DNA of 64,000 nucleotides from a bacterium (lineage in GTDB: Bacteria; CAIWAD01), in NCBI GenBank assembly GCA_030429345.1, contig JAUIFJ010000020.1, forward strand, positions 22,402 to 86,401, read 5' to 3'. Numbering within the stretch: the stretch's first letter is position 1; every line of letters starts with the position of its first letter. The notes beneath the pieces are model-generated. The model did not search any database. It saw nothing but the letters and a program-made list of their open reading frames with translations, and was not told the origin of the DNA. Both the position numbers and the translations under genes were made by a program. Below are positions 56,827-64,000 of this stretch, in pieces.

Positions 56827-56862
56827 GGCGGTTTGTCTCCCCGACAACAACGAGACTTGTAG

Positions 56863-56898
56863 ACGGCCCGCGTTTCATCTGCAGCGCGGGCCGTTTCC
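56863..56898 (+). terminator. Intrinsic terminator-like hairpin
   Basis: Perfect 10-bp stem ACGGCCCGCG / CGCGGGCCGT, 12-nt loop, then TTCCTTG. The T-run is interrupted. Confidence 0.75.
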
Positions 56899-56981
56899 TT
56901 GCTCGCAGAGGCCGGCCTTTCCGCTTTCGATTGCTCTTCGAAATCCGGATCTTGGCTCTGCCTGCAAACAAGGAGCCTGGC

Positions 56982-57305
56982 ATGCCTCCGGGAATCGTCA
57001 TCATTGCGGTCGTTGCCATTGTCGGTGGCCTGATCACCGACGTGATCAAGACCCACTACAAGGCCAAGGCCCAGCATTCCGCCGGCGCGGAGGAACTGAA
57101 GCGCCTGCGCGACGAACTGAAGCGCCTGGAAGGGCAGCTCAAGGACAGCGATCTGGGCCACCGGGTCGAATGCCTCGAAACCATTGTCAACGATACGGAT
57201 TTCAAGATCAACCGCGTGCTGGAACGGCTTGAGCGGCCGGACCCCGGCAGGCCGGACCCCGGCAGGCCGGACCCCGGCAGGCCGGACCCCGGTAGGCCGA
57301 ACTAG
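56982..57305 (+). CDS. Small membrane protein with coiled coil and PDPGR repeat tail
   Basis: 107 residues. N-terminal helix (GIVIIAVVAIVGGLITDVI), a charged coiled coil (about 37-85: EELKRLRDELKRLEGQLKD), and a tail of four PDPGR repeats. RBS AAGGAG 8 bp before ATG 56982. The N-terminal plan recalls phage-shock PspB-like and similar small envelope-stress proteins, but no specific family is claimed. It lies upstream of a universal stress protein gene in the same direction. Confidence 0.7.
   Translation: MPPGIVIIAVVAIVGGLITDVIKTHYKAKAQHSAGAEELKRLRDELKRLEGQLKDSDLGHRVECLETIVNDTDFKINRVLERLERPDPGRPDPGRPDPGRPDPGRPN
57237..57296 (+). repeat. Four 15-bp tandem repeats at a gene 3' end
   Basis: Unit CCGGACCCCGGCAGG, four copies, the last with one change. 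Encodes PDPGR x4. A candidate for copy-number variation between strains. Confidence 0.95.
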
Positions 57306-57382
57306 GTTCCGGCATGTGCGCGTAACCATCTCCTGAGCCGTCCGTCCGCCCGACGGACGCTCGTCGTCTGAGGGAGGATCGA

Positions 57383-57802
57383 ATGCTCTACGAATCCATC
57401 GTGATCGCCCTGGAGGGATTGCCGGAAGAGGCGGCGCTGATCCACCATGCGGTGCGGCTCCAGGAAAGCCTGGGCAGCAGCCTGGGCCTGGTGCACGTCA
57501 ATGATCCCAGCGCCGGCAAGGCCAGCATGATGATGGGCAGCCTGCCCCTGGTCCGCGAACAGGACCTGCGCGAAATGGTGCTCAGCGCCGGATACCCTGA
57601 ACTGGCCGAGACCATCGAGGTGCAGATCCTGGAGGACGAAGCCTACGCCAGTTCCATCGCCGGAGCGACGGCGGATGCGGACCTGTTGATCCTGGGGCAT
57701 CACCACAAGAGCCAGTTCATGGCCGCCCTGGTCGATTCCACGGATGAGCGCCTGGCCGACCTGGCCTCCTGCCCGATTCTGCTGCTTCCCCTGGAAGCCT
57801 GA
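57383..57802 (+). CDS. Universal stress protein (UspA family)
   Basis: 139 residues, typical single-domain Usp. SIVIALEGLPEEAALIHHAVRLQESLGSSLGLVHV starts the fold, and DADLLILGHHHKSQFMAALVDSTDERLADLASCPILLLP ends it. The canonical ATP motif GxxGx9G(S/T) is altered (GHHHKS), so nucleotide binding is doubtful. RBS GGGAGGA before the ATG. Confidence 0.88.
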   Translation: MLYESIVIALEGLPEEAALIHHAVRLQESLGSSLGLVHVNDPSAGKASMMMGSLPLVREQDLREMVLSAGYPELAETIEVQILEDEAYASSIAGATADADLLILGHHHKSQFMAALVDSTDERLADLASCPILLLPLEA

Positions 57803-57886
57803 TTTCGTCGGAAGATCTCACAAGAGTCTCCGCGGGGAACTCCGCCCGGCGAGACGGGGTTTTGCAGCTCAAGACCTGGAGGACCC

Positions 57887-58399
57887 ATGCAGCGAAACCT
57901 GATCCTGATCCTTGCAGCGGCGCTGGCCCTGCTCGCCGCCTGTGCCGGCAGCCGCAGCCCCGCCGAACACAACCGCGCCGCCGACAGCGCCTGGCAGCTC
58001 AGCGAAGAAGAGTGGCGCGTACGCCTGAGCGCCGAGGAATTCCGTGTATTGCGCGAGGAGGGCACCGAGCGCTCCTTCACCAGCCCGCTGAACGCCAACA
58101 AGCGCGAGGGCGTATACGCCTGCGCCGGCTGCGGCCAGGACCTGTTCAGCAGCGGGGACAAGTTCGATTCCGGCACCGGCTGGCCCAGCTTCATCCGTCC
58201 TGCCGCGGATGAGGCCGTTGCCGAACGGGTCGACCGGCGCTTCGGCATGAAGCGCACGGAAGTCCACTGCCGCCGCTGCGGCGGCCACCTGGGCCACGTC
58301 TTCGCCGACGGGCCGCCGCCCACGGGGCTGCGCTACTGCATCAATGGCGTGGCGCTTTCCTTCGAGGAAGAGGGGTCTCGCACGGAGATCACGGAGTAG
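57887..58399 (+). CDS. msrB: Peptide-methionine (R)-S-oxide reductase, lipoprotein form
   Basis: 170 residues. Lipoprotein signal (LALLAAC, Cys 19), then the SelR/MsrB domain: GVYACAGCGQDLF and CRRCGGHLGHVF carry the zinc CxxC pairs, FDSGTGWPSF is conserved, and the catalytic residue in RYCINGVAL is Cys, not selenocysteine. It repairs oxidised methionine in envelope proteins. RBS GGAGG before ATG 57887. The last eight codons lie within a CACGGAG-type repeat, so the C-terminus may be secondary. Confidence 0.95.
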   Translation: MQRNLILILAAALALLAACAGSRSPAEHNRAADSAWQLSEEEWRVRLSAEEFRVLREEGTERSFTSPLNANKREGVYACAGCGQDLFSSGDKFDSGTGWPSFIRPAADEAVAERVDRRFGMKRTEVHCRRCGGHLGHVFADGPPPTGLRYCINGVALSFEEEGSRTEITE

Positions 58400-58417
58400 A
58401 CGGAGAACACGGAGAAG
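58378..58417. repeat. CACGGAG-type microrepeat at the msrB 3' end
   Basis: TCGCACGGAG followed by three further ACGGAG words, the same core as the inverted repeats bounding the 128-bp array at 22966 and 23570. Confidence 0.7.
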
Positions 58418-58506
58418 AGGAATGGCGAGTACCGGGGGCGCGAAGGGATGATCCTTCGCGCACCTTTTGCTCTCAATGCACTCTGCGCCTCTGCGTGAGG
58501 TCCTTC

Positions 58507-59265
58507 TCAGCCAGGGGAACCGGCGGGGAGGTTTTCGATGTGCTCGAGGATCGGCCGTCCTTCCCCGCGGCGCGAGAAGAGCTCCAGCGCCCGCAGCAGG
58601 GTGGCGCGTTGTGTGACACGATCCTCCGGCGGCCCCAGGGGCCAGCCGTGAGGCCAGGGAACGCAGAGCGCGCGCGGCGGACCCACCGCCCGTGCGACAA
58701 GCTCCAGGAACTGCAGGCAGACACTGGCGATTCCCTGGCGATCGAGTTCGGCGGCGAGCAGACCCACGGTCTGGTTGCAGGTCGGTCAGACGGGCACCAG
58801 CAGCGCCAGGTCGACATCCGCGCCGCGCAGCTCGGCGGCAAGCTCCGGCGCGCGGGAACGGACCAGGCGGCCGGGGCGTGTGATGCTCCCCATGAAGGAA
58901 TAGACGGTCTCGTGGAGTGATCCAAGGAGCCCTTCTTCCTGCAGCTCCTTCAGCAGGGAGAGCGGCAGACCCAGTTCCGGGTCCCGGTCGAGGGCCTCGT
59001 GGTCGAAGGCCTCGCTGCGGTGTGTGTTGATCAGCGTGGAGGAGTCCAAGGACGAAGGCAGGCGGCGAAAGGAATCGTCCCCGCCGAGGCGCCACTTGCG
59101 GAACGGGGTCATGTCCGGCAGGACGAAACCGGCGCTGCTGATCAGCGCCAGGCGGGCTGCCGCCGGATCCGGCGCCTGGGCTACCTGGGCGAATTCGGCC
59201 TTGCGCCAGCTGTAGCCTTCGACCCATTTGCGAAGGGAAGGGTGCAACTCTTCCAGGCGTGCCAT
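58507..59265 (-). CDS. Selenoprotein of the glycine/betaine/sarcosine/D-proline reductase B-like family (in-frame UGA)
   Basis: 252 residues if UGA at 58786-58788 (codon 160) is read as selenocysteine. The sequence reads ALLVPV-U-PTCNQTVGLLAAELDRQGI; in the family this position is Cys or Sec in a VPV(C/U)PxCxQTV motif, giving a UxxC redox pair. Homology continues on both sides in the same frame (ALISSAGFVLPD.. before; QRATLLRALELF.. after), which rules out a real stop. A short hairpin 13 nt after the UGA may be the SECIS. ATG 59265 has AAGGA upstream. These small homologues are presumed thiol/selenol oxidoreductases; substrate unknown. Divergent from the Fur-family gene. Confidence 0.9.
58759..58773 (-). 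promoter_or_regulatory. Candidate bacterial SECIS stem-loop
   Basis: CAGACC-GTG-GGTCTG on the coding strand, 13-27 nt after the UGA; a 6-bp perfect stem with a GUG loop, at the distance expected for a bacterial SECIS read by SelB. Confidence 0.6.
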
Positions 59266-59344
59266 GAATTCATCCTTCTGTTGGCCAGCTGGAGCAAAGC
59301 TCGAGTGGGGGCCATTATATTGCAGCCGTCAATTCGGGAGCAGC

Positions 59345-59716
59345 ATGACACGCAACACCAGCCAGCGAGAAGCCATCCAGCAGAGCCTCGAGACAGCCGT
59401 GCGTCCGCTTTCGCCGGAAGAGATCCTCGAGGCGGCGCGCGAACAGGTTCCGGGGCTGGGCATTGCCACGGTCTATCGTAACATTCGCCGCATGGTCGAG
59501 GAAGGGCAGTTGCACCCCGTGCAGCTTCCCGACGAACCGGCGCGCTACGAGCCGGCCGGGAAAGGGCATCACCACCATTTCCGCTGCCGGAAATGCGAGC
59601 GCGTTTTCGACGTGGAGGGGTGTCCCGGCTCCCTGAAGGAAATGCTGCCCGAGGGCTTCCAGCTGGAATCCCACGAGATCACGCTCTTCGGTCTCTGCAA
59701 GCACTGCCATCCCTGA
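59345..59716 (+). CDS. Fur-family transcriptional regulator
   Basis: 123 residues. Winged helix (TSQREAIQQSLETA..LSPEEILEAA..GIATVYRNIRRMVEEG), then the dimerisation domain with HHHHFRCRKCERVFDVEGCP and a C-terminal FGLCKHCHP; the two CxxC pairs bind the structural zinc. The regulatory metal (Fe, Zn or peroxide-sensing PerR type) cannot be told. TATATT at 59316-59321 is a -10 candidate and GGGAG the RBS. Divergent from the selenoprotein gene. Confidence 0.92.
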   Translation: MTRNTSQREAIQQSLETAVRPLSPEEILEAAREQVPGLGIATVYRNIRRMVEEGQLHPVQLPDEPARYEPAGKGHHHHFRCRKCERVFDVEGCPGSLKEMLPEGFQLESHEITLFGLCKHCHP

Positions 59717-59821
59717 GACCCGACCCAGGGCCAGCGTGCGCCTGGGCAAGGCGGTCCCCCTGGCACGACCACCCCACCCGACTCGATGAGAAGGCCGGCT
59801 GCGGCTTGGAGGCGAAACGAG

Positions 59822-59852
59822 AAAAGCCCCCTACGCCTGGTGCGAAGGGGGC
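59822..59852 (-). terminator. Intrinsic terminator of rpmG
   Basis: On the minus strand GCCCCCT..AGGGGGC stem followed by TTTTC, 41 bp after the rpmG stop. Confidence 0.88.
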
Positions 59853-59893
59853 CTATGATTGCTGTGTTCGGGCCGGAGGCCCTGCAAGGGACC

Positions 59894-60055
59894 TTACTTG
59901 GTCTCCTTGAAGAGCACGTGCTTGCGCAGGACCGGATCGTACTTGCGCAGCTCCATGCGGGCGGGATTGTTGCGCTTGTTCTTGGTCGTTGTATAGGTGT
60001 AGGGGCTCTCGGTGGAGCGCATCTTGATCATTTCGCGAGGTTGTGCCTTGGCCAT
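59894..60055 (-). CDS. rpmG: 50S ribosomal protein L33
   Basis: 53 residues: [20 protein letters not shown], then [19 protein letters not shown] and [12 protein letters not shown]. Typical L33 of the zinc-free type, with no CxxC pairs. It is transcribed alone with its own terminator. Confidence 0.96.
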   Translation of the reverse strand: MAKAQPREMIKMRSTESPYTYTTTKNKRNNPARMELRKYDPVLRKHVLFKETK

Positions 60056-60189
60056 CGTCCGCTTCTCCCAGGTCTTTGTTTACAAGCCGACAAGTGTACG
60101 ATTCGGCGTCTTCTTTTGCAAAATCCTTTGACGGCTAGCCTTGCGCGGTTCTCTCTGCAGATGCAGAAATTGAAATGCAGATTGCTGTC

Positions 60190-60226
60190 TTGACAATATC
60201 AGTTTAAACAGATAATCTGATGTCCA
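60190..60226 (+). promoter_or_regulatory. marR promoter with overlapping palindromes
   Basis: TTGACA (60190-60195), 17-bp spacer, TAATCT (60213-60218). The spacer holds GTTTAAAC and the -10 lies in CAGAT-A-ATCTG, both palindromes suitable as autoregulatory MarR operators. The expected transcript start is at or next to the ATG at 60226, so the message is probably leaderless. Confidence 0.65.
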
Positions 60227-60714
60227 TGGAAACACTGGACAGCGCCTCTGCCTCCCTCTACAGGGATCTGAAACAATCGCGCCCCTTCCGCAGCCTGGAA
60301 GAGGCCCTGCTGCTGAGCCTGCTGATGTGCTCCCAGCGCATGAGCGAACAGCTGCATCGCATTCTGAAAACGGAAAACCTGAGCGATGTGCAGTACAACA
60401 TCCTGCGCATTCTTCGCGGGGCGGGGGAGGAAGGGCGAAGCTGCGGCCAGATCAGCGAGCGCCTCGTGACGCGAGTGCCGGATGTGACGCGGCTGCTGGA
60501 CCGGCTCGAGGCCCGCGAACTGGTGCGCCGCGAACGCAGCAGCAGCGACCGGCGGGTCGTGCTCAGCTACGCCACGCCCAGGGCATTGACCCTGCTGGAA
60601 AAGCTGGATCCCCTGGTCAGCAGCGGAATCCGCCGCAGCATGGAACATCTGGACGAAAAGCAGCGTCTGAATCTGCTTGCAAGCCTTGAAAGGCTCAGGG
60701 AAGGATTGAAGTAG
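60220..60714 (+). CDS. MarR-family transcriptional regulator
   Basis: 164 residues from ATG 60220, or 162 from ATG 60226, which fits the promoter better. Helical N-terminus, then a MarR winged helix (LSDVQYNILRILRGAGEEGRSCGQISERLVTRVPDVTRLLDRLEAR) with the wing ERSSSDRRVVLSYAT. There is no RBS, consistent with a leaderless message. A yceI gene follows in the same direction beyond a long inverted repeat, so the repressor may control it. Confidence 0.9.
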   Translation: MSMETLDSASASLYRDLKQSRPFRSLEEALLLSLLMCSQRMSEQLHRILKTENLSDVQYNILRILRGAGEEGRSCGQISERLVTRVPDVTRLLDRLEARELVRRERSSSDRRVVLSYATPRALTLLEKLDPLVSSGIRRSMEHLDEKQRLNLLASLERLREGLK

Positions 60715-60829
60715 AAGGATGAAGTATGAAGGTTGAAGGTTGAAGTTTTGGCTTCCCGTTGTGATACGGTGTGATGCACGCCGGGAATCTCACTTCAACC
60801 TTCAACCTTCGTACTTCAAACTTATCCTT
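60715..60829. repeat. Long inverted repeat between marR and yceI
   Basis: Arms 60721-60746 and 60792-60817 are 26 bp (GAAGTATGAAGGTTGAAGGT.. type) with one mismatch, extended outward by AAGGAT / ATCCTT after a 6-nt bulge, and separated by 45 nt. No T-run follows; it is a repeat or a stable mRNA hairpin. Confidence 0.85.
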
Positions 60830-60843
60830 GAAAGGGACACACG

Positions 60844-61416
60844 ATGATTCGCACAAAGACCGTACTGATGGCCATGGTTGCCGGAGCGCTGTTGCATCCG
60901 CTGATGGCTGCCGACTCCTACGAGGTGGATGCTTCCCACACCGGGCTGGGCTTCACTATTGACCACCTGGGCTTCAGCAACTTCCAGGGCCGCTTCAACG
61001 AGATCAGCGGCAGCGGCACCTGGGACAACGATGATCCTTCGGCCAACAGCATCACGCTGAACATCAAGGCCTCCAGCGTGGATACGGCCAACGAGAAGCG
61101 CGACAAGCACCTGCGCTCGCCGGACTTCTTCGACAGCAACCAGTTCCCGATGATCACCTTCGAGAGCAGCTCCTTCAAGAGCCTGGGCGGCGCGGACTAC
61201 GAGGTCACCGGCTCCCTGAGCATGCACGGTGTCACAAAGGAGATCACGATTCCGCTGACCAAGGTCGGCGAGGGCGACAATCCCTGGGGTCAGCATGTGA
61301 TCGGTTTCGACACCCGCTTCAGCATCAACCGCATGGATTACGGCATCAACTACATGCCCGACGGCCTGGGCAAGGAAGTCAAGCTCCACCTCTCGCTCGA
61401 AGCGGTGCGTCAGTAA
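60844..61416 (+). CDS. YceI-family periplasmic lipid-binding-like protein
   Basis: 190 residues. Signal peptide ending MAA, then the YceI lipocalin-like fold: YEVDASHTGLGFTIDHLGFSNFQGRFNE, LNIKASSVDTANEKRDKHLRSPDFFD, PMITFESSSF, VTGSLSMHGVTKEITIP, FSINRMDYGINYMP. YceI proteins bind isoprenoid-like lipids and are often stress-induced. AAAGGGA RBS before ATG 60844. The stop overlaps the next ATG (TAATG). Confidence 0.95.
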   Translation: MIRTKTVLMAMVAGALLHPLMAADSYEVDASHTGLGFTIDHLGFSNFQGRFNEISGSGTWDNDDPSANSITLNIKASSVDTANEKRDKHLRSPDFFDSNQFPMITFESSSFKSLGGADYEVTGSLSMHGVTKEITIPLTKVGEGDNPWGQHVIGFDTRFSINRMDYGINYMPDGLGKEVKLHLSLEAVRQ

Positions 61417-62204
61417 TGCTTGGCTATCTTCTGTTCGGCGCCGCGCTGCCCCTGGCGACAGGGGCGGCGACGGCCCGTTCCGGGACTGGACACAATCCCT
61501 GGCGGCTTCTGCTGGCCGGCCTGGTCCTGGCCATCGGCCTGGGGGTGCTTGCCGGCGGCTTTCATCCTTTTCCTGCGGATGTAAAGCAGTTCCTGCCGCA
61601 CCTGGCCTTGCTGGGAGCTCTGCTGGCCCTTTTGCCGCGAGCCGGGACGCTTGCGGCCGGCCTGGCGGCCGCGGCTTTTGTTCCGCTCTTTTCGCGCCCC
61701 TTCTGGCAGTACAATTGGGAAGGCGCCTGGCGCTTCCTGGCGCCCCTGCTGCTGATGGCGGCCCTGCTGCTCTTTGCCTGGCTGCTGCAGCGCCTGCCGA
61801 AGAAAACCACTGGCCGCCTGCTGCCCGAGGCCCTGGCCCTGCTGCTTCCCGTGCTGCTCTCCATTCCGGCCATCGTGGCGGCGGGTTCGCTGCGCATGGG
61901 GCAGTTCAACGGTGCCCTCGCGGCCCTGCTGGGCGGCAGCCTGCTGCTGGCTTTTCTACGCAAGCAGGAACTCAACCTGGCCGATTGGCACTTCCTGATG
62001 GCCCTGCTGTATCTGCCGCTCCTGCTGCTGGCCTGGCTGTATGTGCCCCTGCCCGGATGGGCGGCCCTGGCCTTCGCCTGCGCCCCCCTGGCGCCGTTGG
62101 CGGCACCCTGGCCCCGCCTGGCGCTGGCGACCCTGATCAGCCTGGCCGGCCTGCTGCCGGTTCTGTATGTCGAACTCTTCAGCGGCCCTTCATTGCCCTA
62201 CTGA
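61416..62204 (+). CDS. Polytopic membrane protein of unknown function
   Basis: 262 residues, about eight strongly hydrophobic helices rich in Leu and Ala with almost no conserved polar residues visible. Translationally coupled to yceI (TAATG), so it may work with it. No family recognised. Confidence 0.8.
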   Translation: MLGYLLFGAALPLATGAATARSGTGHNPWRLLLAGLVLAIGLGVLAGGFHPFPADVKQFLPHLALLGALLALLPRAGTLAAGLAAAAFVPLFSRPFWQYNWEGAWRFLAPLLLMAALLLFAWLLQRLPKKTTGRLLPEALALLLPVLLSIPAIVAAGSLRMGQFNGALAALLGGSLLLAFLRKQELNLADWHFLMALLYLPLLLLAWLYVPLPGWAALAFACAPLAPLAAPWPRLALATLISLAGLLPVLYVELFSGPSLPY

Positions 62205-62262
62205 TTCGCTCCGCTTCCGGAGCATTCCGTATAGGACACAAAGGGCTGTGATCCTGCCCACA

Positions 62263-62288
62263 AGTCCCGGATTTTCCGGGACTTTTTT
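62263..62288 (+). terminator. Intrinsic terminator of the marR-yceI region
   Basis: AGTCCCGG / CCGGGACT perfect 8-bp stem, ATTTT loop, then six T. Confidence 0.93.
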
Positions 62289-62475
62289 GCTTTTTCCGCG
62301 AATAATCCCCTGCAGAATCATCCCCTGCCTGCCGACAAGAGATACAGCATCCCGATCGCCTGCTTCGCTCATGGCGCCGGGATCGATCGCGGCCCGCGAT
62401 CACCCTGCCCGCGAGCAGGGGCCCAGCTCGTGAAGAAGGCCGGCACCGCGAACCGGCCCAATCGTGGAGGGGACC

Positions 62476-64000
62476 ATGTTCCACCATACGCTACGCACCC
62501 GGGCGGCGGGTTTCGGCCTGCTGCTTCTCCTGCCGGCGTTGAGCCTTGCCGCCTCAGGCGACAAGAGTTCCGCCTTTCTGCAGGATCTTCAGCACCTGGA
62601 GTCCATGGACCAGGTGCAACGCCTCAAGGAGGCCGGCCTGCCGGTCCCCGGACATCTGCTGCGGGCGGTCCTGCCCAAAGCGGCTCCGCGGGACGGCGCG
62701 CTGCGTCAGGGGGGGGAGGACTTCGCCGGCGCGACCGTCATCGACGCCCTGCCCTACAGCGATTCGGGCACGACGGCGGGCTATGCCGACGACTATGCGC
62801 CGGGCTGCGGTTTCGGCAGCGCGCCGGATGTGGTCTACAGCTATACTCCTGCCGAGGACATCACCATCGACGCCGATCTCTGCGGCAGCGCCTACGATAC
62901 GATCCTCAGCGTCTTCGAAGGAGACGAGAACACGAATCTCGCCTGCAACGACGACTACTGCGACGCAGCCAGCGGCCTGGAGTTCCTCGAGCTGCAGGGC
63001 GGAGTCACCTACTACATCCTGGTGGACGGCTACTTCGGCAACTCGGGAGAGTATACGCTGAACGTGGAGGAGAACACGCAGCTTTCTCCCTGCGAGGTTT
63101 TCGAGGCAAATGTCACACAGATCCCCACGCTGCCCTTCAGCTGGAGCGATTCGCTGGATGCCGAAGCCGACGTCTGGGGCTCTACGGGAGTGGAGCGGGG
63201 CTTCGAGCTGGTCCTGGACGAGGTGACCGCCCTGCGATTCCTGACCTGCCAGGAAGGCAACGAGGCCGACTCGCGTGTATACATCCTTGACGGCAGCCCC
63301 TGCGAGGGCGGCACGATGCAGCTCCAGAGCAATACGGGCGACGTCGACTGCGCCTACGGCGTGTCCGTCGATTTCACCGCCGTGCTCGGCCCCGGCACCT
63401 GGATGATCCTGGCCGGCGGCGATTTCGAGGACGACCTGGGCACCCTGAACCTGAGCATCGAGGTCGACGAGGACTGGGTCAATCCCTGCGACAGCGCCCA
63501 GCCCCTGGCCTGCGGCAGCAATCTGGTCGTAGACAACACGGGCGCGGAGGACTTCTACGACGGCAGCGCCGGCGACCTGCTCTATTCCTTCGAGCTGGAA
63601 GAGTTCCAGCTGGTCGAGATCAGCACCTGCAACGAGACCAGCGCCATCGACACCAGGCTCTTTCTCTTCGATACCTGCCCCTACGACAGCGGTGTGGACT
63701 ATCTCGAGATGAATGACGACACGGACTGCGAGAACACCCTGCTGAGCCGCATCGAGGCGGGTCTGGAGCCGGGCATGTATTACGTCATCGCCACGGGCTT
63801 CGGCGACGACGAGGGAACGATGGGCCTTGATTTCAGCTGCACGCCGAACAGCTGTCCCGAGCTGGTCGAGCCCTTCGTGCTGCAGATGATCACCCCGGAA
63901 ACGGAGAGCGTCTTCAGCCTGGGGGGCGAAGAGATCGCCAGTCATTTCGCGGACGCGGACGAGGATCCGCTGACGGCGGAAGACGTGGAGCTGACGATCC
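62476..64000 (+). CDS. Secreted protein with repeated pre-peptidase-C-like domains (C-terminus outside window)
   Basis: 508 codons visible, open at the window end. Signal peptide (FGLLLLLPALSLAA). At least three repeats of a roughly 120-residue beta-sandwich with 'DVVYSYTPAEDITIDADLCGSAYDTILSVFEG..NLACNDDYC' and 'LLYSFELEEFQLVEISTCNETSAIDTRLFLFDTCP..NDDTDC' elements, resembling bacterial pre-peptidase C-terminal (PPC) domains with paired Cys. RBS GGAGGGG before ATG 62476. The end of the visible part (FADADEDPLTAEDVELTI) looks like the start of a cadherin-like repeat, so a PNPFNP tail is expected beyond the window. Confidence 0.85.
   Translation, partial: MFHHTLRTRAAGFGLLLLLPALSLAASGDKSSAFLQDLQHLESMDQVQRLKEAGLPVPGHLLRAVLPKAAPRDGALRQGGEDFAGATVIDALPYSDSGTTAGYADDYAPGCGFGSAPDVVYSYTPAEDITIDADLCGSAYDTILSVFEGDENTNLACNDDYCDAASGLEFLELQGGVTYYILVDGYFGNSGEYTLNVEENTQLSPCEVFEANVTQIPTLPFSWSDSLDAEADVWGSTGVERGFELVLDEVTALRFLTCQEGNEADSRVYILDGSPCEGGTMQLQSNTGDVDCAYGVSVDFTAVLGPGTWMILAGGDFEDDLGTLNLSIEVDEDWVNPCDSAQPLACGSNLVVDNTGAEDFYDGSAGDLLYSFELEEFQLVEISTCNETSAIDTRLFLFDTCPYDSGVDYLEMNDDTDCENTLLSRIEAGLEPGMYYVIATGFGDDEGTMGLDFSCTPNSCPELVEPFVLQMITPETESVFSLGGEEIASHFADADEDPLTAEDVELTI

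Noticed and set aside
57340..57359. GTCCGTC..GACGGAC palindrome upstream of the universal stress protein gene
   Set aside because: Could be an operator, but a single GC-rich 7-bp palindrome is weak evidence and no regulator is adjacent.
58786..58788. Stop codon making the minus-strand gene a pseudogene
   Set aside because: Both halves stay in one frame and match the family across the UGA, which falls on the known Cys/Sec position.

Overview
The window is GC-rich bacterial DNA with short intergenic gaps and no rRNA, tRNA, phage, transposase or CRISPR. At least six secreted proteins end in a PNPFNP-type C-terminal sorting domain, and a PorV-like outer-membrane protein is present. Together with NifJ, a complete Rnf complex and selenocysteine use, this suggests an anaerobic or facultative Gram-negative member of the Fibrobacterota-Chlorobiota-Bacteroidota (FCB) superphylum, probably a candidate phylum. 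Placement below that level is a guess.

Layout. 1-0.8 kb: a truncated PAS sensor gene. 1-11.2 kb: an envelope cluster (subtilisin, secreted LamG-like protein, TonB-dependent receptor, large secreted protein with one CxxCH, PorV-like porin). 11.3-14.0 kb: a lower-GC secreted beta-helix gene followed by a second, 94%-identical copy of the porV 3' end. 14.1-17.2 kb: pntAB transhydrogenase. 17.3-22 kb: small and secreted genes (M14 carboxypeptidase, double TonB_C protein). 22-24.5 kb: oxyR, an array of four 128-bp repeats bounded by inverted repeats, and purU. 24.8-29.4 kb: nifJ (pyruvate:ferredoxin oxidoreductase) overlapping a dihydroorotate-dehydrogenase-like gene. 29.8-34.6 kb: a 1606-residue secreted propeller/cadherin-like protein. 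34.8-36.5 kb: an ABC-F ATPase.

36.6-52.1 kb is the energy core: apbE (flavin transferase) divergent from a tightly overlapping run rnfB - giant NifJ-like protein - rnfC - rnfD - rnfG - rnfE - rnfA - small Cys-rich membrane protein - korA - korB - NifJ-like/ferredoxin fusion. NifJ and KorAB would reduce ferredoxin, Rnf would couple ferredoxin oxidation to NAD reduction and ion pumping, PntAB would balance NADH and NADPH, and ApbE would attach FMN to RnfD and RnfG. TTGA-N6-TCAA (FNR/CRP-type) sites lie upstream of pntAB, upstream of nifJ and between apbE and rnfB, which suggests one regulon.

52.1-53.9 kb repeats the 11-14 kb pattern: a lower-GC PNPFNP-tagged gene followed by a second copy of the 3' end of the neighbouring ferredoxin-fusion gene. 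53.9-64 kb holds two lipoproteins, a universal stress protein, msrB, a selenoprotein with an in-frame UGA, a Fur-family regulator, rpmG, marR, yceI, a membrane protein and a truncated secreted protein.

The most novel items are the apparently catalytically dead NifJ-derived giant inside the rnf operon (with its relative behind korAB), and the two cargo insertions that each leave a duplicated 3' end of the upstream gene.
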